Shown here: positions 37,728 through 50,000 of the stretch, one piece after another
Layout: every line of letters begins with the position of its first letter
Position numbering within the stretch: the first letter of the stretch is position 1
Origin: Nautilus pompilius
Taxonomy: Eukaryota > Mollusca > Cephalopoda > Nautilida > Nautilidae
DNA length: 64,000 nucleotides
Reading direction: 5' to 3'
NCBI GenBank assembly: GCA_018389105.1
Contig: JACATO010001450.1
Span: 62,001 to 126,000, forward strand
Made by a program: the position numbers and the translations under genes
The notes under the pieces: model-generated
What the model was told of the DNA's origin: nothing
The model's input: only the letters and a program-made list of their open reading frames with translations
The model's database searches: none

Positions 37728-40221
37728 ATATATGAAATAAAGAGTTCTAGCTAGTAGGGCCTTATGATGCAGCAACCCATTGTGACTTTCCTTGTCATAA
37801 ATCGCATATAACTTGCTGCATCGAAAGCTCATCATCAACCACATGATCAATGCCAGAGCTACTAATCATACCTATAATATAAATTCCTAAAAGTGAATAT
37901 CATGCTTGCTCAATTACTAGCTTCAACAATTACCATTTTAAAAACAAAGATAATAACAAAAGCAAAACAAAACACAGTAATAAGGGAATAGTCAATTATA
38001 TAGTAAAAAAAAAAACTAATTAACATTTTATTTAAAAGATGGAGATGTTCATGCATTTTATTTAGATAATTATTCCCCTCCTTGCCAAACTAAAAAGAAA
38101 AGAAAATAACTGTTACTGTTACAAAATACAATCTAAAAAAAGTAATTTGTTCTCATTGTTATTATAATATTTTCTTAACACAGAATTCATATAATCTGAT
38201 AGATTCTTCATTCCTGTGATTAGGGAATATTTTAACTTCATATCTGTTTTAAATACTTCATTAATAAGGACAATTTATAAATAAAGAAGGCCTGAATATT
38301 TTTACAGGACACTCATTGTTAAGGTTTATGATTCTTTTATTCATCAAACCTTTATTTCCACATCATCAACTCCTAATAGGTTTTTGAAAACATAAAATAT
38401 ACCCTTTAAAATTTATGAAAAAACAAAGAAAGGAATTACTTGCTGTATAGCTATTTGTGCACAATTTGAGTAAAGTTCTGTATGTTAGCAAATTTACATC
38501 AGTTCATTCTCTGGCATGAGTACATTTAACCTCTACTATTTATAAACATTTTATTATCTAGACATCATAGATGTTTATGTTGAAAAAACTGACTGTTTTT
38601 TGAGAAATAATGTTGAAAACATCAGTTTAAAGCATTACTTAGCAAGCTGTTTTTCTTAAGTAAGGGAACACAAAGAGGTTTCTTACATTATGCAGCAGGA
38701 TATGATACTTTTCTGAATGTTGTTGTGTCCAACAATCCAAAACAAATTAAAAATGACCCTGGAGAGATGAAAAAATTGATGGACTGAGTAGGTCATTTGT
38801 AGATGAGTCATGTGCTACACTGCAAAATATTTTGACATCCACAATCAAACAGCCTGTCACTAAAAATTTGCAAATGAAGCAAATGAAACAAACCCAAAAC
38901 AAATTCTTCTTCAGGTGATGCTTTCAGGTAAATATGAAACAGATGGACCAAGTGGCAGACTTCAATTAAAAGACTATGTTGTGACTACACACACATGAAA
39001 AGAATGTGCAAGTTAATGAGTTGTTTTACACATCTGTTATCTGCTTCTGCTACATGTGACATTATGTTTCAAAATATTAGTTAAAAAGTAGGCTTGAATC
39101 AAAATAAGTAGAATGATTTGTCACAGTTTTCTCAAAATTCTGTCCACTTTTATGCATATTATCTTAAAATGATTCATAAAGGACTGGTCTTAAAATGATA
39201 AAATAATCTTTTTTTTATCTGTAGTAACAAGATGTTGCTTTTGCACATCTAAGATATAAATAGATAATTAAAAAGTGAATTAACACATATTTACATAAAG
39301 TGCCAGTATTTGCTTTTTCTTGATACATAAATAGGAAATAAAATGGTTAATGGTTGTTCTTACAATGTATGTTGGGCAGCACTTGCAATACCACCAGTCA
39401 GGATCCAGTTCATTTCAGGAGATAATGGGTTCACACAGTTGGTGAGTGGTGGATAAGGATTTTCCCCACACCAGCAGCTGTTATAAAACCACATACTTCA
39501 AACTGCTTCATCAGTCATCTGGAGAAAGAAAACAAGAAAAATTAACCAATTAATTCTAATTTTGAAACAAATTATAATCTAAAATTTATCTAAACTGTTT
39601 CTACCAGCCTCTGTACCTGATATCACAATCCCAAATGACTTTATCCTGATTTGTTTGACAAAGCACTAGTTAGTATTTGCGCTGAACTATCTGTATGTTT
39701 TGTCAACACCTTTGTAATGGAAAATACCCAGGGTTGGATGGAGTGTGATGTAGATTTGTAGCTTCAAGAGCTTATATGAACGAGAAAGGTACTGTCATTT
39801 TTTTTTTTTAATATATGAAAATACATTTACTAAATTTGCTGATAAAAAAGCAACAAATTACAATGTTTAATTAAATGAATTGTATACTGTACATCTGCCA
39901 TGCATCAGCAACGACTTGAACTGAAATATGTAAACTTATCAGGTGGTTTTACAATTGTGAAACAGCTTTAAGAAATCAAAAAGATTTTTTTTTTTCCTTT
40001 TCACTACAGATGACAAAAGTGATAACAATAAATTCGTTTCATTTACACATAAATGAACTTAGGTCATCCATTTTGTTTTTTATTAGACATATTCTAAGAT
40101 CATCTAATTAATCCCGTTGAGCCAGTATGGCAGAATCAGAAACCCAATACATTCTTTTACATATGTTCCCCCCACCCCCCACCGACAATTCGCCTTGGTT
40201 TTTGTATCCGCCGACAATGTC

Positions 40222-40510
40222 TTCCCACAATGCAACGGTATTAAAAAAAAAAAAAACCTCAACGACTACGAAGCTGGGTAAAATGTCTGTCAATCTCCCA
40301 AAGCAGCTTCTTTTGCTGTCGCTTTGTCTTTTTTGAGTTTTTTTTTGGGGGGGAGACTAAGTTCCGCGGCACAACTTTTTTTTTGCATTTTCTGTTATTC
40401 GCGTGTTTTACTTCGTCTGCAGATGACGAATCGGCAGCTAAGCGTTCGGAAGCAATCGGCGATGATCGGCAAACTACCCGCGAGTTCCTCGTGGCGGTGC
40501 ATTGTGGGAA
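40222..40510. promoter_or_regulatory. candidate promoter with inverted ZNF143-like motifs
   Basis: TTCCCACAATGCA (40222-40234) recurs exactly inverted as TGCATTGTGGGAA (40498-40510). The motif resembles the ZNF143/Staf-THAP11 promoter element (ACTACAnnTCCCA..ATGC). CpG-containing sequence around 40430-40590 supports a promoter. Which gene it serves is unknown. The ATG at 40524 opens only nine codons. Confidence 0.4.
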
Positions 40511-40636
40511 GTTCTAAAAAACCATGGCGTCGGAAAAGCTGATTTTTCTATAAGGGATGCTGGTTTTCTAGCGGCGACCAGCATTAATTAGTCTTCGCGT
40601 GATAAATGATGTTCCCAATATTTGATCAGTTCACTC

Positions 40637-40637
40637 G

Positions 40638-40671
<34 letters not shown>

Positions 40672-40809
40672 ACTGTCTTTCTGCACCTCTCTCTCTCTCT
40701 GTCTTCTGCACCTCTCTCCATCTTTCCATCTCTCCTCTCTCCTCCTCTCTCTCTTTCCCTCTCTCTCCATCTCTCTCTCCATCTCTCTCTCTCTCTCCTC
40801 TCTCTCTTT

Positions 40810-40840
<31 letters not shown>

Positions 40841-40849
40841 GCTCTCTCT

Positions 40850-40880
<31 letters not shown>

Positions 40881-41217
40881 CTCTCGCTCTCTTTTTCTCT
40901 CTGCTCCATCTCTCGTCTCTCTCGTCTCTCCTCTCTCCTTCTCTCTCTCTTCTCCCTCTCTCCATCTCTCTCTCTCTCTCCTCTCTCTCTCTTTCTCTCT
41001 CTCTCCATCTCTCCTCTCTCTCTCTCTCTCTCACTCTCTCTCTCTTCTCTCTCCATCTCTCTCTCTCTGCTCTCTCTCTCTCTTTTTCTCTCCTCTCCAT
41101 CTCTCTCTCTCTCTCTCCTCATCTCTCTCTCTTTCTCCTCTCCATCTCTCTCTCTCTCTCTCCTCGCTCTCTTTTTCTCTCTCTCCATCTCTCCTCTCTC
41201 TCTCTCTCTCTCTCTTT
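40637..41217. repeat. 581-bp CT-rich polypyrimidine array
   Basis: Almost uninterrupted CT dinucleotides with recurring CTCCATCTCTC and CTTTTTCTCTC variants, suggesting a higher-order unit of several tens of bases. The long open frames on both strands here are a by-product of the CT/GA repeat and are not genes. Confidence 0.97.
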
Positions 41218-41876
41218 AAAGTATTTTTAGTGTTCGTTTTAAAGCAAAAACACGTTTATATTTCCAAGCAAAGCCAGCATTAGCCAGCGCTTTTTTACCT
41301 GGCCCGGTGTGTGGAACGAGCCACCTCCATGCAGTTCATCAACCTAAGCTTCTCCTTAAAAAAAAAAAAAAAAAAAAAAATGCAGATCCGCATCCTTCCT
41401 ATTTTAAGAGACACAATCCCGGGTTTCCATCTCCAGGTCACGTGGTTCGGAATGAAATCGCCTAGTCTCAGATAGCTGACGCCCGCAGGACCGCGCCACA
41501 CCTGACCGTAATTGTAAAGCGACAGGTATCCTTGAAATTAATAAAGCTCGCAGCTAACAAAAACGGGGCGGATTTTATTGTTGTTTGTTGGGTGGGGGGG
41601 GTTTGGTTTACTTCCGTATAATTAAAAAGTTCTCAAAGAAAAGAGAGATTAACAAAGGGCGTGTACGCGCAGACATACCGAGGCCGATAATTGAAATCGA
41701 CGGCGACAAGACATTCCGCATCAGCGAGGTTCCCGAACTTTACTCGACACGGAAACTGTGTGCGGGACAATTTGAAAGAAAGAAAAGAAAATAAACAATG
41801 AAGGTTACTTTTTTTTTACCCTATTTTTAAAAGGGAAGGGATTCCCGCGAAATGATTGAATAGGCGAGCGAGGCAG
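41218..41876. other. sequence between CT array and promoter
   Basis: Contains a 22-base A run near 41358, an E-box CACGTG at 41439 in GGTCACGTGGT, and CpG-bearing sequence from about 41660. The open frame at 41585-41794 has no family motif. Confidence 0.4.
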
Positions 41877-41996
41877 ACGATTGGCTCAGTTGGGGGGGGA
41901 GACGTCCAATCAAAACGCGTCCTGTCGTCACGAGCGTCATCGCGTTGTTAGGCATCTGCAACGCTGCGATGGAAAAGCATTCATCACACTTGAAGG
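41877..41996 (+). promoter_or_regulatory. probable promoter of the GAS2-like gene, with head-to-head CCAAT boxes
   Basis: GATTGGC (41879-41885, CCAAT on the minus strand) and CCAATCA (41907-41913) lie about 25 bases apart in CpG-containing sequence, a common NF-Y arrangement. An ATG at 41969 (GCGATGG context) opens MEKHSSHLK and then meets GTATGG at 41996, a possible first-exon donor in phase 0. The next certain + strand exon is that of GAS2 at 46.9 kb, so this is its best promoter candidate. The link is inference. Confidence 0.45.
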
Positions 41997-42207
41997 TATG
42001 GAATAAGAAGTCGCTCGCCCTCCCCACGTTCAGACACCCGGCGCAGGTTTGCCTCTTTCTGTTTTCCGATTAATTCATTCGTTCTCTCTCTATTGTTTTT
42101 GTTGCCGTTTTGAAAGTCTGGGTAGACATCGCGATGCGTCCGTCCACTGTCGGCCGACGAGGACTCGCCGACTTCCCTGGCGGTCTGCCACCTGCCGCCC
42201 TCTGCGG

Positions 42208-42659
42208 GCACATCACATTACACATCACACATCACATTACACATCACACACATCACATTACACATCACATTACACACACACACATCACATTACACATCAC
42301 ACATCACATTACACATCACATTACACACACATCACACATCACACACACACACACATCACATCACACATCACACATCACATTACACATCACATTACACATC
42401 ACACACACACATCACATTACACATCACACATCACATTACATTACACATCATATTACACATCACACACACATCACATCACACACATCACACACACATCACA
42501 TTACACATCACATCACACACACATCACACACACATCACACACACATCACACACACACATCACACACACACATCACATCACACACACATCACATCACACAC
42601 ACACATCACACACACATCACACACACACATCACACATCACACACACATCACACACATCA
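42208..42659. repeat. CACATCACA / CATTACACATCACA minisatellite
   Basis: About 450 bases of tandem CACATCACA and CATTACACATCACA variants, giving way to CACACACATCACA in the right half. Open frames in it are artefacts of the repeat. Confidence 0.97.
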
Positions 42660-42849
42660 GTTTTCACTATTATCATTTAAAAAAACAAAAAAAAAAAACA
42701 ATTCTAAACCTTTAGTTCGGCTGAGGTTCGACTCTTCGACGATTCGTAACATTCCGATACCGAAACGGTCGAGTCAGCCTCCTATCGTCGTTGTTGGGCT
42801 GAAAACGTTGGCTTATCATTGACAGCTTGTTCAGCCTTGACTCATCCCT

Positions 42850-43171
42850 AGGGAGGGATAGGGATGGGGAGAGGGGGAGGGAGGCAGGGAGAGAGAGGTG
42901 GAAGGAGGGAGGGAGGGAGAGAGGGATAGGGATGGGGAGATGGAAGGAGGGAGGGGGAGGGAGAGAGATGGAAGGAGGGAGACAGGGAGAGAGAGATGGA
43001 GGGAGGGAGGGATAGGGATGGGGAGAGGGGGAGGGAGGCAGGGAGAGAGAGATGGAAGGAGGGAGGGGACGGATAGGGAGGCAGAGAGAGATGGAGGGGG
43101 AAGGAGGCAGGGAGGGGGAGGGATAGGGAGAGAGAGAGAGATGGAGGGAGGGAGGGGGAGGGAGGGAGAGA
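42850..43171. repeat. 322-bp GA-rich polypurine array
   Basis: GGAGGGAGGGAGAGAG-type units with interspersed GATAGGGATGGGGAG blocks. Purine-rich on the + strand, opposite in strand sense to the CT array at 40.6-41.2 kb. Confidence 0.96.
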
Positions 43172-43532
43172 ATACCATTGCTATATTTGAAACGACACCT
43201 TCAGGAACAATAACAATATAGTTCTGTAGATTGTCAGTCCTGCTGCATGTACCAGTAATGCTTATTGACTTTATAATTAAAACGCTTAGCAGTGAATACC
43301 AGTCGTAAAAAAGAATTTGGAATATAATTTACTGTGCTGATATATTATTACTTCAATTTTTAAGGAATTTACTTTGAGCTTTTTCACACACACAACACAC
43401 ACAACACACACATATTTTTTTCATCTATGTCGTTAATCCAGGAATAAAATTGGTGGGAGGGTTAAATAATCCAATGTCTTGCTGAGAATTTTAAAGAAAA
43501 AAGAAATTAATTTTATTCATGCGGCTTGATAC

Positions 43533-43569
<37 letters not shown>
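43533..43569. repeat. (ATA)n microsatellite
   Basis: About twelve trinucleotide units. Confidence 0.95.
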
Positions 43570-43677
43570 TCATCAGACATCAAAGCAAACTTGTTAATGT
43601 GACCCAGGTGTTTTACCAGCGTTGACATAAGCCTTTTAAAAAAAACGGAAAGGAGTCAACAAAGAACAGCAGAAAAA

Positions 43678-44095
43678 ATGTTGCCAGGGTGCAGAACTAA
43701 GACTGGAAGGACATCTGATATCCAGCACCATTTGTTAGAAAGACAGCAGAGTCAGTCAAATGAGCAGATATAAATCAGGACAACAAAAGATTGATTCCAG
43801 ACATCAAAGGAACTGTCTGAACATCTATTCTGACTGCAAGGATGAACATCAAAGTCTTCTACAAAAGCAATCGGACATTAAGAAACTAGGGATGCAAATG
43901 GCCACAAAGCCAGACCCCATCCACCAAGGGCCCAGTGTACATACAGTCTTTTCTGTGGCTGCATTTAAAAATACACCAGTGAAACCAAGAGGCCTATCAA
44001 AACCACAACAGAAGAACACAGAAGGTCAGCCGGAAAAGTCAACAAGAGCAAATCATGCAACTACCATGTCAAGTGAATGGAGTGCTCCTTCATAG
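43678..44095 (+). other. unassigned open frames, possibly one frameshifted coding relic
   Basis: An ATG at 43678 opens MLPGCRTKTGRTSDIQHHLL and stops at about 43773. A second frame (43760-44095, 111 residues) overlaps it and continues with polar, Lys/Gln/Pro-rich sequence (HQGPSVHTVFSVAAFKNTPV, then KPRGLSKPQQKN). The composition is less AT-rich than the flanks. No family recognised. It could be a broken exon, a transposon fragment, or a lineage-specific gene with a frameshift. Confidence 0.25.
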
Positions 44096-44597
44096 ATCAT
44101 AGGACTAGTAAAGCAAAGTGAAAAGAAGTAATCTGCATGGCTGTAAGAACCCAACATACTCAGTATCTGGGTTAGCTGATAGAGATTTAAATATCCTAAA
44201 AAAGTAACATCTAAATGGACAGATGACTCTGTAGTTCATTAGGACTAATTCTGAAGATAACGAAAGGAAACTATTATAAACACAAGCTTATTAACTATTG
44301 CTAATAATTTACCGAGAAAAGCCAGTCATGTCCCTTATTTCTATGAACCTTTTATTTATTTATTTTTTTTGTAAAAAATTGCTTAATATGGTATTTATTG
44401 GTTGTGCTGTAAATGTTTATTTAACTAGCTGGGATAGATTTAATTGCGTAAATTGGAAGTTGATCTGTGCTCCTAAATAATTTAATTATGATGAACAATG
44501 GAATTTAGCTGGTAAAGTGAAAGATGAGTCAACAGAATTTTTTCTTCTAAATTATGCAAGAGTAGTTGCTCTGTCTTTTCTTGTTAATGAATCACCA

Positions 44598-44598
<1 letters not shown>

Positions 44599-44676
<78 letters not shown>
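44599..44676. repeat. (ATT)n microsatellite
   Basis: About 26 uninterrupted ATT units. Confidence 0.97.
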
Positions 44677-45136
44677 TGTAATAGTAATAGTATATTATTT
44701 TGCTTATGAAAAAAAAGAGAAAGAGACAGACCCTTAACGATTTTCATATGAAAAAATTTTTACAAGGGAGTAGTAGCTCTGATTTTCTTTCTCTCTCTCA
44801 TCTCTCTCCTTAATCACATCTTGCAGCAAACTTCCACACAGCAGGTATATGCAGTTTTAATACATGTAACTTGATTCAGTTTTAAATTTGTGGCATAATG
44901 CAGATGAAGCCACTGGAGGTCAGAGTGCATTTTAAAATACACAGGTGGATGAATTGATCACAACCATGCAGTGCAAATATTGTTTATAAGCTACATAAAA
45001 ATACTTGACAACACTATTTCTGAATGGTAGGTTTTCCCTGTAGAGTTTGTTTTTTCGCCTGTGAAATGAGTAGGCTGACTAGACAGTTACTCCTATATTG
45101 TATCAATCAATAATTTGTTTATATGTGCTGTTTCAG

Positions 45137-45251
45137 CCTCAGTAGAGCCAGCTCAGGATATTGATTTGGCACTGTACAACATTACTTGGAACGGTTCATC
45201 GAAAAATGTTTTAGCTTGTCAGCAACAGCTGAAGGACATGATGCTCTGCCT
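45137..45251 (+). CDS. candidate exon with strong splice sites, product unknown
   Basis: TGCTGTTTCAG precedes, and GTAAGT follows, a 115-base segment that is open in exactly one frame. The 37 codons read SVEPAQDIDLALYNITWNG, then SSKNVLACQQQLKDMMLC. Entry needs one base, and exit leaves two (CT). It has higher coding-like quality than the AT-rich flanks. Its exit phase does not join in frame to GAS2 exon 1 through the best acceptor there (46865). It is therefore either a 5' UTR or alternative exon of GAS2, or an exon of another gene. No family recognised. Confidence 0.45.
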
Positions 45252-46900
45252 GTAAGTGGGCTTCCTTTTGCTAGAAATCTGCTAGAAAGTCCATCCAGCT
45301 AATCTTCCATACATTTCTGTTGAGTGTATGTTTAATTTAACATATGAAGTAAGTACTGAACATGCTTCATGTAAAGCCATCACCAAACGTGGCATGGCTG
45401 CCTGATGGAGCCTGGTGAAACAGCTATTTATGCTAGAAAATTGAATGTCGCCATATGTAGCTAACACACCTTGTTTTTGATGGATCTTTTTGTCAAATTT
45501 TGATGATGAATGACTTTTTTTATTTCTCTTTCTCTTTTTTTCTTTTATTAAATCATCTATACCCAAGATTTTGCATTGATGCTGCAGAGTAAAGCAAATT
45601 TTACTAGAACAAATTTTAATAATTTACTTGAGACCTACAATAAACAACTGAAATGAAATCTGCCTTTTTTTCCTAGATATTTTGAAAGCTGGTAAGTTTT
45701 TGCATTATTTAAAGGATTTCTCCAGGCTTGCAAGGCACTAAGTCAGTTTAACCGAAACAGGTATCTTTATCCTTTAGCTGTGTACTGAATCCATAAATGG
45801 GCAGTGTAGGAACAGAGATGGCAAACATAAGTGGAGAAAGTATGCATTCTATGACATCATCTCATTCTGTATTTCCTAGTGAATTTTCTCCACATTTTAA
45901 GGCATCTATCATATAACTGTCTTGCTTTGCATCCAGACTGCATCCTGGCCAGTGGAATGTTAGGAAAATTGCATTATCTGTTTTAGTTTGAAAGTTTTAG
46001 GTGAACATGTAAATTTTATTCTCTAAATATAAATATTTAAAAAAAAGTGAAAATGTATATGGCACTTCATTCAAATGAGTATTATCTTCAAATTGAAAAA
46101 AAAAAACAACAAGCATTTATTTCTGATGAATAGTTATGGGGGAAATTGTGCTGATGTTTTTGCATGTTCAGTGGGCTTGCAAGTAGGGACCATACAAATA
46201 AACAGTTGTGAACTTTCCTACCTCTGGTTGAATGTAAAGTATAATCATAGAACTTTTCTAAGTTGACTTGAAATTTCAGATCTGAGTATTTATTTCCCAG
46301 AAGATCACTTAAAGGTATCGGTAGACGCTAGGAGAACATTTATCGCTTGGGGTTGTCTGGAGCCCTCTGCTGTAGTTGTGCAGGATGGCTGACATAGTGA
46401 AAGCTTCATCTAAAACTGAAGAGTTTTAGATGTAAAGAAAAGTGAGAAGGAAGTGTGCAAGGGAGATTCTAATTTTGGCTCTCAATCATAGTAGTGCCAT
46501 TGTACTACTGCTTCACTCTAGATCTCTTAAAGGATTCTGGTTTTTGTTTAGTACTTATGCACGGGGGTAATATTTTCTATTATTAATGCCAGCAGCATGA
46601 TCAGAGTGTCCAATATCTGTGATTAGATTTCTTTATGAAATCTAAAAAATCTTTTGGATAAATTAAAAATAAACTGGAAGTGGATGGAAGAATTTCTCTT
46701 AGAATAATAAACAGTAAGCACCAATGTTTTGTGATATGCATATTGCAGATTTAAATAAAGAAGAAAAATAATTCCTGTTTCTTTAATAAAAAAACAAATT
46801 ATTTTTAAAATTGTACATGAGTGGTGAAGTCTTAGATATTCAACTAAATTTCAGTTGTCCTCCAGGGTAATGGTTTGTTCAAGGTGCTCGATGAAGAATA

Positions 46901-47063
46901 ATGCAGAGAAAGAATCTTCCTAATGGTGGAATTCATAAGAAAAGGCGATCATGCTTTCTATCTGCAGCAGACGAAGATTATCAGAGAAAATTGGCAGACC
47001 TACAAAAAAAGAGCCTGGAACCAATCAAAGAAGATTTAGCAGAATGGCTACATAATCTATTAG
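46901..47063 (+). CDS. GAS2: GAS2-like coding exon 1 (residues 1-54)
   Basis: Starts at ATG 46901 and ends LHNLL before GTAAAG, phase 1. Basic N-terminus (KKRR at 13-16), then a helix entering the CH domain. The best acceptor upstream is TTGTCCTCCAG ending at 46865, so the exon probably begins at 46866 with a short 5' UTR. That leader holds another ATG (46870) in a different frame, which stops at 46923 and overlaps this start. Confidence 0.85.
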
Positions 47064-50000
47064 GTAAAGTTAAACATTTTAATTTTGTAAAAGGCTTGAC
47101 AAATGATTTCATATATCTATTTACCCAATGAGAAAAGTTGGTTTATATACAGTTGTGAGTACTTCATTAACCATTTCAGGTACTTGCTGTGTGCTCTTTA
47201 ATGCACTGTAGAATTTGAAAATCTCTGTAGAAAGTAGAGGGACTAGTTCAGATCTTTCCCATCAGATTATTAGTAGTGGCTGAACTAGTTAGGGCAGTCA
47301 ATACTAATAAGGTGATGGCAAATGCCTGAACTAACTATCTGTAAGGAACATGCTACCAATAACTTTCTGTTCTTAGAAGTTTGGGTTTTGCGGATATTTA
47401 GTATGGCAGAAAACTAAACATGTGCATGGGTGATCAAAGTGTTATTTTTTCATGCTCCCGTTTCTTACATCAATTATTGGTACATTTAGCTTGGCTGTTG
47501 AAATATGCAAATAGTAGATGATGCGAAAAATAAGATCTACTCAGAGAAAAACAAATGAAAAAGCTTTCTATAGAGGTGTGTACAGGTAGTTTCTTATGGT
47601 TTGCTAATATGTTGCTTAATTACATTTGATGAAGTTTAGTGTTATCCAAAAGAAGGTAAAGAAAGCAGCTGTTGAAAATAAATGCATTTGGTTTTAGAGT
47701 GAAAATTACAAAAAAAAGCAACTTTTCTTTGCTGCAAGTATAAATACGTTGATAGTAAATAAGATTTGTTTAAATTTGTCACAACAAAGGGCCCACTTTA
47801 CTCGTGTTTGAACTGAGTATTATATTAATAATGATCATAACATGCCTGACTGAACATTGCTTTCTTATCTCTATCGGCAAGCTGTTATTGAACATAGTTC
47901 TTTTCATAGCTTATTTTAGATGGAAATAAGTTACGTGTTAATTTCAAGCATGGAAATCTGGGAAGGAATTCCACCCATAGCCAAACATTTTGCATCCTAG
48001 AAATAACGATAACAAAGTAATATCTTCAAATCCATGCTCATCTAGCTTGACACTGAATCCATGAACTATTCTAAATGTCCACTTTTGAATATGTACTTCT
48101 AACCAAGTCACACTTGTTGTTGTGATGTATGAGATATTTTCAGAAAACGGGTAGTTGCATGTTAGAATTCAAATTGTCACATTTTAAAATTTTGGTAATT
48201 TTTTCCCAATAAATGTGCAGAAAACTACAAAGCGGTTTGCTCTTCAATATGTTAGTGTAAAATTATTAAATTAGAAAATTATAGGGTGATGCAAAACCTT
48301 TGACTATGAATTGTTTTGTTAACGTTGAATATCTTTCTCAGTCAGAGAAATACATAGGACTTTGTTGTTTTTTATCATAGAATTTTGAATATATAAATAC
48401 TGATTTTTCTCTACTGTTTATGGAAGGTTTGGTTCAGTTAATACAAGGAAGAGACAGCACTTTAACTCTGAATCAGTGTCTCTATTAAGCTCTCTCTCTC
48501 TCTCTCAGAATGTTAATGTTAACCCTATATTCAAATAATGATGAAAATACTAGTTTTTGGTGGCAATAACAGGGAGGGCATTGGCTTATCAAGAACATCA
48601 GATGAAAATGAAAGTTTCTTACAGATATAAATCAGTAGTAATAATTAAGAATCTATGGGGTTTTTTGTAATAGTCTATAACTATTTAATAGTACTGCAAT
48701 TTGAGTTAGTTTAAATGTAGGCATACAAGGATGAATTAATTTGTTTGAGCTACATTTGTGTATTTCATACATCAGTGATGTAGTTTCTTTAATAACGTAG
48801 ACTGTAGCTATTCTCCATTATCTACAGAACAGAACAAAAGAAATGAAAAAATAAAGGTGTAGAAATGGATTCTATAAAGAATGGTAATATTGTATGTAGT
48901 GATTAATTTATATTTGTTTCTTCTTTTATGGAGTTTTTCATTGGTCTCTGACTGTCCATTGTATTTGTTTGTTTCAAAAGGTTTTAATCTAAAATGGTGT
49001 GGTTTATGATTTTGTCATGGTAATTTTTAGTGAATATACAGCTGAGGTGTGATGGGAAAATAATTCATAGAGAAGTCTCTGAATAATGTAGTTGTTTTTG
49101 CTGCATCAAGATGCTTAGGAGCATCTAAACAGAGCATTAAAACTATTAATAATATAAATAACACTATTGAAAATTTTATTGTTACTTTAGAACACAAAAT
49201 GTTGTTTTTACCTAGTTTTCCATGATTTTGAAACAGCATGCTGTGCATTGTAAAGTTATTATCTTTGATTTTGTCTGTCAATTGGCTAGACATTTTGTAA
49301 GAAGAAAATTCTTTCTTGTCGCCCACACTGTTAGCAGGCACCCATAGACTTCTCAAAACAATTACAGCCAGGTTTGGAAAGCATTCTTTTGTTACCCTAA
49401 ATTTAACAATGTACGAGCACTTTGTTTACATATTACACATGTAGCTACTGAATTTGGCTTTTGTTAAGGTTTTTTTTGTTCAAATATGAGAAATGCATCA
49501 GATACATTTAATGATGTGAGGTCAGGATGTTTGATTTTATTGGGATAAATCTTTGGCATGCATTGAAAAAATTGTCAGCAATTTGGGAAAAACATTGCAA
49601 AGCCTGTCATGTACATAGCTTCTGATTTTATAGCTGCTTTTGTCATCCTTTGTGTCACTGAAAGATTTTGCACAGCTGCTGCAACATTTGCTTTTATTTC
49701 TGTAATTTACTTAAATTGGCTGCATCTTCAATTGCTGAACTACAGCTTCACTCACACATATCTTCAAAGAAATCCATGTAATCTCAGAGGTGGCTAGCAT
49801 GAAGATAGCAGGGCTCTCTTCCCCCCATTATTTTGTGCAGGGGCTGATGGAATCATGCCTTACATGTAGTGAGTGCCTGTTTTAATACATCATTAACAAG
49901 TACTTCTACTTTTCAAATGTGTTTCTCTAGGTATTGCCAACTAAGTTGACATGTAGTGCAAGTCAACACACTGCATTTTGAAAGATTTTTTGACACTTCA

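Larger units (their letters stand above)
34321..40100. other. AT-rich intergenic or intronic sequence
   Basis: No gene recognised. It contains a GTT/GT-rich stretch near 34880-34985, a possible SINE head at 36565, the second copy of the 76-bp repeat and a TG/AG microsatellite. Open frames are short. Confidence 0.4.

Noticed and set aside
40606..41283. Long open frames (up to 225 codons, both strands) of Ser/Leu or Arg/Glu repeats
   Set aside because: They lie wholly in the CT/GA array, where stop codons cannot form; no start context or splice evidence.
41585..41794. 69-codon plus-strand open frame in CpG-bearing sequence
   Set aside because: No family motif, starts in a G run, and lies just upstream of the probable promoter.
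42049..42822. 257-codon His/Thr/Ile/Ser-rich open frame
   Set aside because: Product of the CACATCACA minisatellite, not a gene.
42831..43221. Open frames over the GA array on both strands
   Set aside because: Same reason: simple purine repeat without stops.
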